A stretch of DNA of 64,000 nt from Streptomyces sp. SCL15-4 (GTDB taxonomy: Bacteria > Actinomycetota > Actinomycetes > Streptomycetales > Streptomycetaceae), in the NCBI RefSeq assembly GCF_033366695.1, contig NZ_JAOBTQ010000001.1:4712001-4776000 (forward strand). The letters are read 5' to 3'. Positions 50,312 to 58,137 of this stretch are shown here, one piece after another. Position numbers and translations under genes: made by a program. The notes beneath the pieces are model-generated. The model searched no databases, had not been told where the DNA came from, and saw only the letters and a program-made list of their open reading frames with translations. Each line of letters starts with the position of its first letter. Within the stretch, counting starts at the first letter, position 1.

Positions 50312-51337
50312 ATGACCACGCACACAGCGACGTCGTACGACCAGCTTCCGATCATCGACCTGTCGGCCGCCGACCGCGGCCCGCAGGCCCGCGCCCTGCT
50401 CCACGCCCAGCTGCACAGCGCCGCCCACGACGTCGGCTTCTTCCAGCTCGTCGGGCACGGCGTGACCCGGGCCGAGACGGACGCGCTGCTCACCGCCATG
50501 CGCGCCTTCTTCGCCCTCCCCGAGGCCGACCGGCTCGCCCTCGACAACGTCAACTCGCCGCATTTCAGGGGCTACACCCGTACCGGTGACGAGCGCACCG
50601 GAGGCGCCCGCGACTGGCGCGACCAGCTCGACATCGGCGCCGAACGCCCCGCCCGGGTCCCCGGCCCCGGCGAGCCCCCGTACTGGTGGCTCCAGGGCCC
50701 CAACCAGTGGCCCGCCGCCCTGCCCGGGCTGCGCACCGCCGCCCTCGCCTGGATCGACCGGCTCGGCGCGGTCGCCCACCGTCTGCTGCGCGAGCTGTTG
50801 ACCGCCATCGGCGCCCCGGCCGGCTTCTACGACCCGCTCTTCGGCGAGCACGCCCACCCGCACCTCAAGCTCGTCCGCTACCCCGGCAGCGCGGCCGACG
50901 GCGCCGACCAGGGCGTCGGCGCCCACAAGGACTACGGCTTCCTCACCCTGCTCCTCCAGGACACGGTCGGCGGCCTCCAGGTCCAGCGCGAGGACGGCCG
51001 CTTCCACGACGTACCGCCTCTTCCGGGCGCCTTCGTCGTCAACCTCGGCGAACTGCTGGAGGTGGCGACCAACGGCTATCTGCTGGCCACCAACCACCGC
51101 GTCGTCAGCCCGCCCGGCGCCACCGAGCGCTACTCGGTGCCGTTCTTCTACAACCCCCGCCTGGACGCGCGGATCGCCCCCCTGCCGTTCCCGTACGCCG
51201 CCGAGGCCCCCGGCGTCACCACCGACCCGGCGAACCCCCTGTACGCCGAGTACGGCCACAACGAACTCAAGGGAAAGCTGAGGGCCCACCCGCTGGTGGC
51301 GGAGCGGCACCACGGGAACCTGCTGACGCCCGCCTGA
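50312..51337 (+). CDS. Isopenicillin-N-synthase-family 2-oxoglutarate/Fe(II) dioxygenase
   Basis: 341 residues. Non-haem iron ligands: His205 and Asp207 in GAHKDYGFLTLL and His262 in TNHRVVSPP; the RxS co-substrate motif is Arg273/Ser275 in ERYSVPFFYNP. The N-terminal VGFFQLVGHGV and the DIOX_N-type LPIIDL opening are typical. Enzymes of this family oxidise diverse small molecules, and some use thiol-containing substrates. The cysteine-type leader peptide upstream suggests control by sulfur supply, so a sulfur compound is a reasonable substrate guess. Convergent with the citrate synthase gene. Confidence 0.92.
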   Translation: MTTHTATSYDQLPIIDLSAADRGPQARALLHAQLHSAAHDVGFFQLVGHGVTRAETDALLTAMRAFFALPEADRLALDNVNSPHFRGYTRTGDERTGGARDWRDQLDIGAERPARVPGPGEPPYWWLQGPNQWPAALPGLRTAALAWIDRLGAVAHRLLRELLTAIGAPAGFYDPLFGEHAHPHLKLVRYPGSAADGADQGVGAHKDYGFLTLLLQDTVGGLQVQREDGRFHDVPPLPGAFVVNLGELLEVATNGYLLATNHRVVSPPGATERYSVPFFYNPRLDARIAPLPFPYAAEAPGVTTDPANPLYAEYGHNELKGKLRAHPLVAERHHGNLLTPA

Positions 51338-51365
51338 CCGGGTGCCCGGGGCACGGGGCCGCGGC

Positions 51366-52466
51366 TCAGTGGGCGATGGCCCCGAAGCCCTCGATGTCCC
51401 GGGGACTGCGCGGTCCCGGTCCCACGTACCGCGCCGACGGCCGCACCAGCCGCCCGGTCCGCTTCTGCTCCAGGATGTGCGCGGACCAGCCCGCGGTGCG
51501 GGCGCACGTGAACATGGACGTGAACATGTGCGCCGGCACCTCGGCGAAGTCCAGCACGATCGCGGCCCAGAACTCCACGTTCGTGGCCAGCACCCGGTCC
51601 GGCCGCCGGTTGTGCAGCTCCTCCAGCGCGGCCTTCTCCAGCGCCTCGGCCACCTCGAACCGCGGCGCGCCCAGCTCCCGCGCGGTGCGCCGCAGCACCC
51701 GGGCCCGCGGGTCCTCGGCCCGGTACACCCGGTGCCCGAAGCCCATCAGCCGCTCGCCGCGGTCCAGGGCCCCCTTGACGTACGCCTCCGCGTCACCCGT
51801 GCGCTCGATCTCCTCGATCATCCCGAGCACGCGGGAGGGCGCGCCGCCGTGCAGCGGCCCGGACATCGCGCCCACCGCGCCCGACAGCGCGGCGGCGACG
51901 TCGGCGCCCGTGGAGGCGATGACCCGGGCGGTGAAGGTGGAGGCGTTCATGCCGTGTTCGGCGGCGGACGTCCAGTAGGCGTCCACGGCCGCGACATGCC
52001 GGGGGTCCGGCTCGCCGCGCCAGCGGATCATGAACCGCTCGACCACCGAGTGAGCCTTGTCGATCTCCCGCTGCGGCACCATCGGCAGTCCTTGGCCGCG
52101 CGCGGACTGGGCGACGTAGGACAGGGCCATGACCGCGGCCCGGGCGAGGTCCTCGCGGGCCCGCCGCTCGTCGATGTCGAGCAGCGGCCGCAGTCCCCAC
52201 ACGGGGGCGAGCATGGCGAGCGCGGACTGCACGTCCACCCGGATGTCACCGGAGTGCACCGGGATCGGGAACGGTTCGGCGGGCGGCAGGCCGGGGTTGA
52301 AGGCACCGTCGACCAGCAGCCCCCACACGTTGCCGAACGAGACGTGACCGACCAGGTCCTCGATGTCGACGCCCCGGTAGCGCAGGGCGCCGCCCTCCTT
52401 GTCCGGTTCGGCGATCTCCGTCTCGAACGCGACGACTCCTTCGAGCCCGGGTACGAAATCGGACAT
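51366..52466 (-). CDS. Citrate synthase-family protein (citrate synthase 2 type)
   Basis: 366 residues from ATG 52466. Key motifs: GAMSGPLHGGAPSRV (catalytic His in the LHGGA loop), GFGHRVYRAEDPRARVLR (second His and Arg) and NVEFWAAIVLDFAEVP (Asp region). Length of about 366 fits the short bacterial citrate synthases rather than the 430-residue hexameric GltA type. It condenses acetyl-CoA (or perhaps propionyl-CoA) with oxaloacetate. Divergent from pdxH; the promoter region between the two starts is 176 bp. The gene is close to the leucine/terpenoid operon, but no functional link can be proven. Confidence 0.93.
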   Translation of the reverse strand: MSDFVPGLEGVVAFETEIAEPDKEGGALRYRGVDIEDLVGHVSFGNVWGLLVDGAFNPGLPPAEPFPIPVHSGDIRVDVQSALAMLAPVWGLRPLLDIDERRAREDLARAAVMALSYVAQSARGQGLPMVPQREIDKAHSVVERFMIRWRGEPDPRHVAAVDAYWTSAAEHGMNASTFTARVIASTGADVAAALSGAVGAMSGPLHGGAPSRVLGMIEEIERTGDAEAYVKGALDRGERLMGFGHRVYRAEDPRARVLRRTARELGAPRFEVAEALEKAALEELHNRRPDRVLATNVEFWAAIVLDFAEVPAHMFTSMFTCARTAGWSAHILEQKRTGRLVRPSARYVGPGPRSPRDIEGFGAIAH

Positions 52467-52642
52467 CAGGCGGCTCCTCGTGAAGTGCGGACGGTGGTCA
52501 CCCCGGTGATGCCCCGATGCGCCGGCGGTCACCCGTGGTGAAACCCACCGCAAAGGGAGCAGCACGATAACGCCCGGTGCCAGGGTTGGGGAGACCACAC
52601 GACACCCCGTGCCATACCCGTTCTATACGGCAAGATGACCGC

Positions 52643-53329
52643 GTGACCGATCGCGACCCGCTTCCGGACCCCGTTCTCGACCCCGCTGCCATGCGCAAGC
52701 AGTACCGGGCGGACGGTCTCGCCGAGGAGGACCTCGCCACCCATCCGATGGACCAGTTCGCCCGCTGGTTCGAGGACGCCGCCCGGGCGGCCCTGCACGG
52801 CACGCTCTACGAGCCCAACGCCATGGTCGTCTCCACGGTGGACGCGGCCGGCCGCCCCAGCTCCCGCACGGTCCTGATGAAGCAGTACGACAGCGAGGGC
52901 TTCGTCTTCTACACCAACTACGGCTCCCGCAAGGCGCTCGACCTCGCCGGCAACCCGCACGTCGCGCTGCTCTTCCCCTGGCACCCGCTGGCCCGCCAGG
53001 TCATCGTCACCGGCACGGCCCGGCGCACCGGCCGCGACGAGACCGCGGCCTACTTCCGCACCCGCCCGCACGGCTCCCAGCTGGGCGCCTGGGCCAGCAC
53101 CCAGTCCGCGGTGATCGGCGCCCGCTCCGAACTCGACACGGCCTACGCCGCGCTGGAGGCCCGCTATCCGGAGGGCGAACAGGTCCCGGTGCCGCCGCAC
53201 TGGGGCGGTTTCCGGGTCACTCCCGAGACGGTCGAGTTCTGGCAGGGCCGTGCCAACCGCCTCCACGACCGCCTGCGCTACGCCGCCCGGCCGGACGGCA
53301 CCTGGACGGTGGAACGCCTCGGCCCCTGA
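52643..53329 (+). CDS. pdxH: Pyridoxamine/pyridoxine 5'-phosphate oxidase
   Basis: 228 residues from GTG 52643. It forms pyridoxal phosphate from pyridoxine- or pyridoxamine-phosphate using FMN and oxygen. Family markers: [56 protein letters not shown] (FMN contacts), the [11 protein letters not shown] segment and the C-terminal [17 protein letters not shown] (phosphate contacts). Complete and well conserved. It is followed by the small leftward transcription unit at 53.4-53.6 kb. Confidence 0.97.
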   Translation: MTDRDPLPDPVLDPAAMRKQYRADGLAEEDLATHPMDQFARWFEDAARAALHGTLYEPNAMVVSTVDAAGRPSSRTVLMKQYDSEGFVFYTNYGSRKALDLAGNPHVALLFPWHPLARQVIVTGTARRTGRDETAAYFRTRPHGSQLGAWASTQSAVIGARSELDTAYAALEARYPEGEQVPVPPHWGGFRVTPETVEFWQGRANRLHDRLRYAARPDGTWTVERLGP

Positions 53330-53381
53330 CCCGGGCCCGCGGGCCCGCGGAAAGGCGCGGGACGGCCACGGAAAACGCAGA

Positions 53382-53443
53382 CGACCCGCGGGCTGGGTTC
53401 CTCCAGGAGGAGCCGGCCGGACGTACCGGCAGCCCGCGGGTCG
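53382..53443. terminator. Large hairpin, terminator of the small leftward unit and perhaps pdxH
   Basis: Outer arms CGACCCGCGGGCTG (53382-53395) and CAGCCCGCGGGTCG (53430-53443) are perfect complements. The 34-base interior can form smaller stems (GGTTCC/GGAGCC and CCGG/CCGG). Reading leftwards, TTTT follows six bases after the stem; reading rightwards there is no T run. Confidence 0.7.
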
Positions 53444-53523
53444 GGTGACTGCTTGGGATTGGGCCGGGTGCACGTATCACTCGCGTGCTGGTCCGGCACC
53501 GCACATGCTGTGGTGTCGGGCCG

Positions 53524-53562
53524 CTAGCCCGCAGCCACCTCACGCGTCCGGTTCTCATACAT
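53524..53562 (-). CDS. 12-residue ORF MYENRTREVAAG in the small leftward unit
   Basis: ATG 53562 to TAG 53524-53526. GGGAGGTGG lies eight bases upstream of the ATG, one of the strongest ribosome binding sites in the window. The peptide is charged (one Tyr, two Glu, two Arg) and not of the cysteine, His or Trp leader-peptide types. Presence of promoter, ribosome binding site and terminator around so short an ORF argues that it is translated. Confidence 0.55.
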   Translation of the reverse strand: MYENRTREVAAG

Positions 53563-53594
53563 CTGCCGAACCACCTCCCTTCTCGTGTACCGAC

Positions 53595-53623
53595 AGCCTA
53601 GGAAGCGGCCGGGCCGCACTCAA
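53595..53623 (-). promoter_or_regulatory. Leftward HrdB-type promoter of the small unit
   Basis: Reading leftwards: TTGAGT (53623-53618), a 17-base spacer, TAGGCT (53600-53595). This is close to the streptomycete TTGACA-N17-TAGGAT consensus and is the best-looking promoter in the window. Confidence 0.65.
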
Positions 53624-53739
53624 CTGTTTTTTCTTGCGGGAACAGGGTGTGGGCTGGGTCACGTTCCAGTTGAATGAAGGCGAGTGAGGGAACCGGGCGC
53701 CGTGTGAACAGGCGCGGACGCAGTCTCCAGGGGGTCGAG

Positions 53740-55137
53740 GTGAGTGCTTCGCGGCGGAGTGGGGCCACGGACGAGCTGGGGCCGGACGAGCCCGGTGAGC
53801 CGGGCTCCGATCTGCTGGCCGCACTGCTCGACGGGATGGACGCGGCCTTGTGCGCGTTCGACGCGGACGGGGTCGTCACGCACTGGAACCGGGAGGCCGA
53901 GCGGATCCTCGGCTGGACGGCCGCCGAGGCCGTCGGACGGCACGGGTTCGCCGGATGGGCGGTGCGCAGCGCCGACGCCGAGGACGTGCAGGTCCGGCTG
54001 ATGTCGGCGATGCACGCGCCGGGCCGCCAGGTGCACGAGTTCGCGTTGGTCACCAAGGACGGCGGGCGGGTGCTGGTGCGCACCCAGTCGGCCGCCGTGC
54101 GCGGGCCCGACGGGAAACCGGCGGGGGTGTACTGCGCGTTCAGCGAGGTGCACGCGCAGATCGACCTGGAGCGGTCCATCGCGCTCAGCGAGGCCCTGTT
54201 CGAGGACGCCGCCTGGGGTGTCGTCCTCGTCGACGCCGATCTGCGGCCCGCCGTGGTCAACGCCTACGCGGCGCGGGCGCTGGGCGTCGGACGGACCTCG
54301 GCGCTGGGCCGGCCGCTCGGCGAACTGCTCACGCAGGGCGCGCAGGAGCTGGAGGCCGCGCTGACGCACGTCCTGGCCGAGGGCGCGCCGCCCGCGCCCG
54401 CCGAGATGTGGGTGGTCGTGCGCACTGCCGACGGCGAGCGGCGGCGCTGCTGGCGCAACGGATTCCTGCGGCTGGCCTCGCCGCTCGCCGAGGAGCCGGT
54501 GCCGCTCGGTGTCGGCTGGCTGTTCCAGGACGTCACCGAGGCCAGGCAGGACCAGCAGGAGGCGGCCCTGCTGCGGTTCCGGTCGAACCAGCTGCACCGC
54601 GCGGCCCGGGCCGCCGCCGAGTGCGAGGACCCGGCGGAGGCGATCACCGTCCATCTGGACTTCGCCCTCGCCGGGTTCGCCGACCACGCCCTGATCGACC
54701 GGCTGGCGGACGGCCCGCACACGGAGGGCGAGGGCGAGGGCGCCGCGGAGCCGGTCCGGCTGGTCCGGCTCGCGGCCACGCCCGCCGGCGCGCCGGGGCC
54801 GAGCCTGCTGACGGGCGAGGCCGGGCTGCCCGTGCGCTATCCGGAGGGACACCCGGCGCGGCAGTGCGTGCGGCGGTCCGGGACGGTGCGCGCGGAGGCC
54901 GGTGAGCTGCCGGCCGAGCGGGCGCGGGAGTGGGCGCTGGAGCGGCAGTGGCCCGGCGACGCGGTGCACGCGCTGTGCGCGGTGCTGCGCAGCCGCGGAC
55001 GGACGCTGGGCGTGGTGACCTTCCTTCGCGGCGCCGGCCGCTCGCGGTTCGAGCGGGCGGACATCGCTTACGCCGAGGACGTCGCCGTGCGGATCGCGGC
55101 GGCCTTGGACCTGGCGGGGGCCGCGCGGGAGCGGTAG
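53740..55137 (+). CDS. PAS-PAS-GAF-type sensor protein without output domain
   Basis: 465 residues from GTG 53740 (GGGGG five bases upstream); an in-frame ATG at 53674 would add 22 residues and lacks a ribosome binding site. First PAS domain at about 20-140 (GMDAALCAFDADGVVTHWNR, then EAERILGWTAAEAVGRHG), second PAS at about 150-270 (AAWGVVLVDADLRPAVVNAY), then a GAF-like C-terminal domain (about 290-460). No histidine kinase, phosphatase or DNA-binding part is visible, so it probably acts through protein-protein contact or as a stand-alone ligand sensor. It converges with the SIS gene after 15 bp. Confidence 0.85.
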   Translation: MSASRRSGATDELGPDEPGEPGSDLLAALLDGMDAALCAFDADGVVTHWNREAERILGWTAAEAVGRHGFAGWAVRSADAEDVQVRLMSAMHAPGRQVHEFALVTKDGGRVLVRTQSAAVRGPDGKPAGVYCAFSEVHAQIDLERSIALSEALFEDAAWGVVLVDADLRPAVVNAYAARALGVGRTSALGRPLGELLTQGAQELEAALTHVLAEGAPPAPAEMWVVVRTADGERRRCWRNGFLRLASPLAEEPVPLGVGWLFQDVTEARQDQQEAALLRFRSNQLHRAARAAAECEDPAEAITVHLDFALAGFADHALIDRLADGPHTEGEGEGAAEPVRLVRLAATPAGAPGPSLLTGEAGLPVRYPEGHPARQCVRRSGTVRAEAGELPAERAREWALERQWPGDAVHALCAVLRSRGRTLGVVTFLRGAGRSRFERADIAYAEDVAVRIAAALDLAGAARER

Positions 55138-55152
55138 GCGCGCGGGGCGTGG

Positions 55153-55908
55153 TCAGTTGCGGTAGAAGATCCGGTCGCCGTACCGCGTCATGACCCGGCC
55201 GTTCCACTCGTGTCCGCCGTCGACGTTGCCGGAGCGCAGCAGCGGCGGTTCGATGCCGCGGTCGGCGAGCGCGGCGGCGGTGGTCGCCATGACGGCCTGG
55301 AGCAGGGCGGTGGTGACGACCGTGGAGGCGGGGGCGAAGGGCGCCGGGATGGTGTCCAGGGTGAGTTCCGCGTCCCCTACGGCGATCTTGGAGTCCAGGA
55401 CGATGTCGCAGTGGTCCTTCAGGAAGGTGCCGGAAGAGTGCCGGGACGTGGTCTCGGCCGCGTACGCCACCGAGGTCACGCCGATGACCTTCAGGCCGCG
55501 GGCCCGGGCGCCCAGGGCCATCTCCACGGGCAGGGCGTTGCGGCCGGAGAGGGAGACGATCACCAGGGCGTCCCCGGCGCGGAGCGGAGAGGTGTCCAGG
55601 ACGGCACCGGCCAGGCCGTCGACCCGTTCGAGGGCGGAGCCGAGGGTGGCCGGGGTGACGTCGACGCCTACGACGCCGGGGACGGCGAGCAGGTTCATCA
55701 GGGCCAGGCCGCCCGCGCGGTAGACGACGTCCTGGGCGGCCAGCGAGGAGTGGCCGGCGCCGAACGCGAACAGGCGACCGCCGGCCGCGACGGTGTCGGC
55801 GAGCAGGGCGCCGGCCGCGGTGATCGTGTCGGTCTCCTCGTCGCGGACCCGTTGGAGCAGGCCGATGGCGGCGTCGAAGAACAGGTCGGCAGGCGTGCCG
55901 TCGCTCAT
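55153..55908 (-). CDS. SIS-domain (phosphosugar-binding) protein
   Basis: 251 residues from ATG 55908; a longer in-frame start at 55944 is possible. One SIS domain: GGRLFAFGAGHSSLAAQDVV, then DALVIVSLSGRNALPVEMAL with the Ser-rich phosphosugar loop, and KVIGVTSVAYAAETTSRHSS. The length fits YfeU/GmhA-like small SIS proteins with an NVDGGHEWN... C-terminus. It probably isomerises or binds a sugar phosphate (amino-sugar type). No sugar PTS or regulator gene lies beside it; dmdR1 is divergent. Confidence 0.88.
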   Translation of the reverse strand: MSDGTPADLFFDAAIGLLQRVRDEETDTITAAGALLADTVAAGGRLFAFGAGHSSLAAQDVVYRAGGLALMNLLAVPGVVGVDVTPATLGSALERVDGLAGAVLDTSPLRAGDALVIVSLSGRNALPVEMALGARARGLKVIGVTSVAYAAETTSRHSSGTFLKDHCDIVLDSKIAVGDAELTLDTIPAPFAPASTVVTTALLQAVMATTAAALADRGIEPPLLRSGNVDGGHEWNGRVMTRYGDRIFYRN

Positions 55909-56138
55909 GCGGTGCCCCTTCGCAGCGTCTGTGTCGCGGATCACGGTGCGGTCTGGACCAGCGCGGTGTCAATACGGCCGGGGCACCTTGTGGCCGGCTC
56001 CGGGACCGTACCGCCCGGCGCGCGCGTGGCCGGCTTCCCGCGTCCGTCTCGGGCGCCCGTCCCGGCCGAGCCGCGCCTTCGCCCCGGCAACCGTCCGTAC
56101 CCTCTTCGTGACGCCCCTGTTTCCCTGGTGCCGCACGC

Positions 56139-56167
56139 TTGTCAGCGGCATCCGGCAGAATTGATGT
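56139..56167 (+). promoter_or_regulatory. Promoter of dmdR1
   Basis: TTGTCA (56139-56144), a 17-base spacer and TGATGT (56162-56167) precede the gene by 54 bases. No iron box (TTAGGTTAGGCTAACCTAA-like) was found between 55909 and 56221, so autoregulation by iron is not evident. Confidence 0.5.
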
Positions 56168-56221
56168 ACAGGGGGGCCGCGCACGCGCCGGGCTGCCGGC
56201 AGAGGTAATCGAGGGGCACGT

Positions 56222-56914
56222 ATGTCCGGACTGATCGACACCACGGAGATGTATCTCCGCACCATCCTCGAGCTCGAAGAGGAAGGCGTCGTCCCCATGC
56301 GCGCCCGCATCGCGGAGCGGCTGGACCAGAGCGGGCCGACGGTGAGCCAGACGGTGGCGCGCATGGAGCGCGACGGTCTGGTGTCCGTGGCCAGCGACCG
56401 GCACCTGGAGCTCACGGACGAGGGGCGCCGGCTGGCGACGCGCGTGATGCGCAAGCACCGCCTGGCCGAGTGCCTGCTCGTCGACGTGATCGGGCTGGAG
56501 TGGGAGCAGGTGCACGCGGAGGCGTGCCGCTGGGAGCACGTGATGAGCGAGGCCGTGGAGCGGCGGGTGCTGGAGCTGCTGCGGCACCCCACCGAGTCGC
56601 CGTACGGCAACCCCATCCCGGGCCTGGAGGAGCTGGGGGAGAAGGACGGCGCGGACCCGTTCCTGGACGAGGGGATGGTCTCGCTGGCCGACCTGGACGC
56701 CGGGACGGACGGCAAGACGGTCGTCGTCCGCCGGATCGGTGAGCCGATCCAGACGGACGCGCAGCTGATGTACACCCTGCGCCGGGCGGGCGTGCAGCCC
56801 GGCTCGGTGGTGAGCGTGACGGAGTCGCCCGGCGGTGTGCTGGTGGGCAGCGGCGGCGAGGCGGCCGAGCTGGAAGCGGACGTCGCCTCCCACGTGTTCG
56901 TGGCCAAGCGCTGA
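56222..56914 (+). CDS. dmdR1: DtxR-family iron-dependent regulator
   Basis: 230 residues. N-terminal winged helix: LIDTTEMYLRTILELEEEGV, then RIAERLDQSGPTVSQTVARM (recognition helix). Metal-site residues of the dimerisation domain appear in HRLAECLLVDVIGLEWEQVH, then EACRWEHVMSE. The C-terminal SH3-like domain (about 150-230) is complete. This is the DmdR1 type of S. coelicolor, the main iron repressor of siderophore genes. In that species the antisense strand is reported to encode a second protein, Adm; a long antisense frame exists here too. A perfect palindromic terminator follows. Confidence 0.95.
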   Translation: MSGLIDTTEMYLRTILELEEEGVVPMRARIAERLDQSGPTVSQTVARMERDGLVSVASDRHLELTDEGRRLATRVMRKHRLAECLLVDVIGLEWEQVHAEACRWEHVMSEAVERRVLELLRHPTESPYGNPIPGLEELGEKDGADPFLDEGMVSLADLDAGTDGKTVVVRRIGEPIQTDAQLMYTLRRAGVQPGSVVSVTESPGGVLVGSGGEAAELEADVASHVFVAKR

Positions 56915-56935
56915 GGCGGGGACGAGACGGGCAGG

Positions 56936-56963
56936 GGCCCCGGCGCCGTACGGCGCCGGGGCC
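56936..56963. terminator. Terminator of dmdR1
   Basis: A 13-base perfect stem (GGCCCCGGCGCCG at 56936-56948 and its complement at 56951-56963) with a two-base tip lies 22 bases after the stop. The remaining gap to 57166 is AT-richer and contains a second small hairpin (CCGT-GAAA-ACGG followed by ATTTTT, near 57116-57132). Confidence 0.75.
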
Positions 56964-57166
56964 TCGTCCTCCCCTGTGCTGACCCGGAGCCCCGAGCTCT
57001 CAGGGTCATCCCCTCGGACCGGCTTTTCCCCGAGCGGTCCGCCTCCTGACAGAAAGATCCCCTCACATCCGGCGATCATTCATCACGCGATGTCACTCAA
57101 ATGAGGGGTGTTGTCCGTGAAAACGGATTTTTCGACCGTTTGTTCGACAAATAGAGGGCGGACCGG

Positions 57167-57832
57167 CTAGCGATCCCGTCCGCACGCGTAGGCCAGCGCC
57201 GGGATCAGCTCCTCCACGTCCGGCAGCCAGCGGTTCGCCGGGGTCGGCCGGCGGACCCACTGCACGGCGCCCCGGGATCCGAACCGGGTGGGCGGCGCCG
57301 CCACGTATTCGCCCTCGCCGAGCGCCACCAGGTCCAGCGACGGCAGCGACCAGCCCAGCTTCCGCACCAGCTGCGCCACCTTCGCCGACGCGCCGGGCAG
57401 TACGAAGAACTGCATCCGCCGGTCCGGGGTCAGCGCGACCGGCCCGAGCGTCAGCCGCATCCGCTCCATCCGGGCGAGCGCGAGGAACCCGGCGCTCTCC
57501 GGTACGGCCAGCGCCTCGAACGTCCGGCCCGTCGGCAGCAGGATCGACGCCGTCGGCTGCCGCTGCCACATCCGGCGCGCGACGGTCGCACTGCCGGTCG
57601 CCTGGGCCGCCCAGTCGGGGCGCGCGGGGTGCGCACCCGGCGCAGGGCAGGCGGCTTCACCACAAGAGCAGCGCTGCGTGCCGCCGGCGGTTTCCAGCCA
57701 GGTGCCCGGCACCACGTCCCAGTGCCGCTCCCCGGCGTAGCGCACGGCGGTCTCCAGCAGCGATGTCCCGCGCTGCTGCGGAATCCGGCCTGCCGTCTGC
57801 GTGTCCTGGGCGCCCGCGATCGTCTCTTCCAC
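57167..57832 (-). CDS. Bifunctional DNA primase/polymerase N-terminal domain protein
   Basis: 221 residues from GTG 57832; an in-frame GTG at 57856 would add eight. The Prim-Pol (PF09250-like) features are RGTSLLETAVRYAGERHWDV, the CSCGEAACPAPGAHPARPDW metal/phosphate segment with the CxCxxxxCxxPGxHP pattern, and the TASILLPTGRTFEAL and FFVLPGASAKVAQL stretches. The catalytic DxD of active primases is not obvious, and the typical full-length helicase part is missing, so this is a stand-alone domain protein as seen often in streptomycetes. Role unknown; possibly regulatory or nucleotide-binding. Confidence 0.85.
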   Translation of the reverse strand: MEETIAGAQDTQTAGRIPQQRGTSLLETAVRYAGERHWDVVPGTWLETAGGTQRCSCGEAACPAPGAHPARPDWAAQATGSATVARRMWQRQPTASILLPTGRTFEALAVPESAGFLALARMERMRLTLGPVALTPDRRMQFFVLPGASAKVAQLVRKLGWSLPSLDLVALGEGEYVAAPPTRFGSRGAVQWVRRPTPANRWLPDVEELIPALAYACGRDR

Positions 57833-58137
57833 GCCCCACTCAACTCCCGCACCCACCGGGAGTTACGGCTCCGGGCGCGCGCGGGGAGGAGCATCGTTTC
57901 GGCGGTCGGGGCGCATGGAGGCACGGTCGGGGGCGCGCGCGAGGAAGCGGGGCGTGGGCGGGGTAGCCAGGGAGTGGGCCGACGTCCTCCCTCACTTCCG
58001 GCAAACCGCATATGTCGCGCATTGACGGTATGTCTACTGGGCAGTGATCGTCCCGTCCGGGTCGACCGGGACGGAGCCCAGGGCTCCGCAGGGTCGCACC
58101 ACACCGTCCAGGAGACCGCAACGCAGGGGGTAAGCAC
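57833..58137. other. Divergent promoter region between the primase-like and NsdA-like genes
   Basis: 305 bases. The left half is GC-rich; an AT-richer patch near 58005-58050 (AAACCGCATATGTCGCGCAT then TTGACGGTATGTC) is the probable promoter region for the rightward gene, with TTGACG at about 58022-58027. No ORF of convincing codon usage was found. Confidence 0.4.

Larger units (their letters stand above)
53370..53588 (-). ncRNA. Predicted small leftward RNA of about 215 nt carrying a 12-codon ORF
   Basis: A promoter (53595-53623), a transcript start near 53588, a strong ribosome binding site, a 12-codon ORF and a terminator hairpin (53382-53443) followed by TCTGCGTTTT form a complete leftward unit in the gap between pdxH and the PAS gene. 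No annotated-type gene lies downstream on this strand because pdxH is convergent. The region after the ORF folds into further stems (for example CCGACACC with GGTGCCGG just after the stop). It could be a dual-function small RNA, a stand-alone peptide mRNA or an RNA regulator. No known family was recognised. Confidence 0.55.

Noticed and set aside
55909..56221. Iron box upstream of dmdR1
   Set aside because: No 19-base TTAGGTTAGGCTAACCTAA-like palindrome was found between the SIS and dmdR1 genes.
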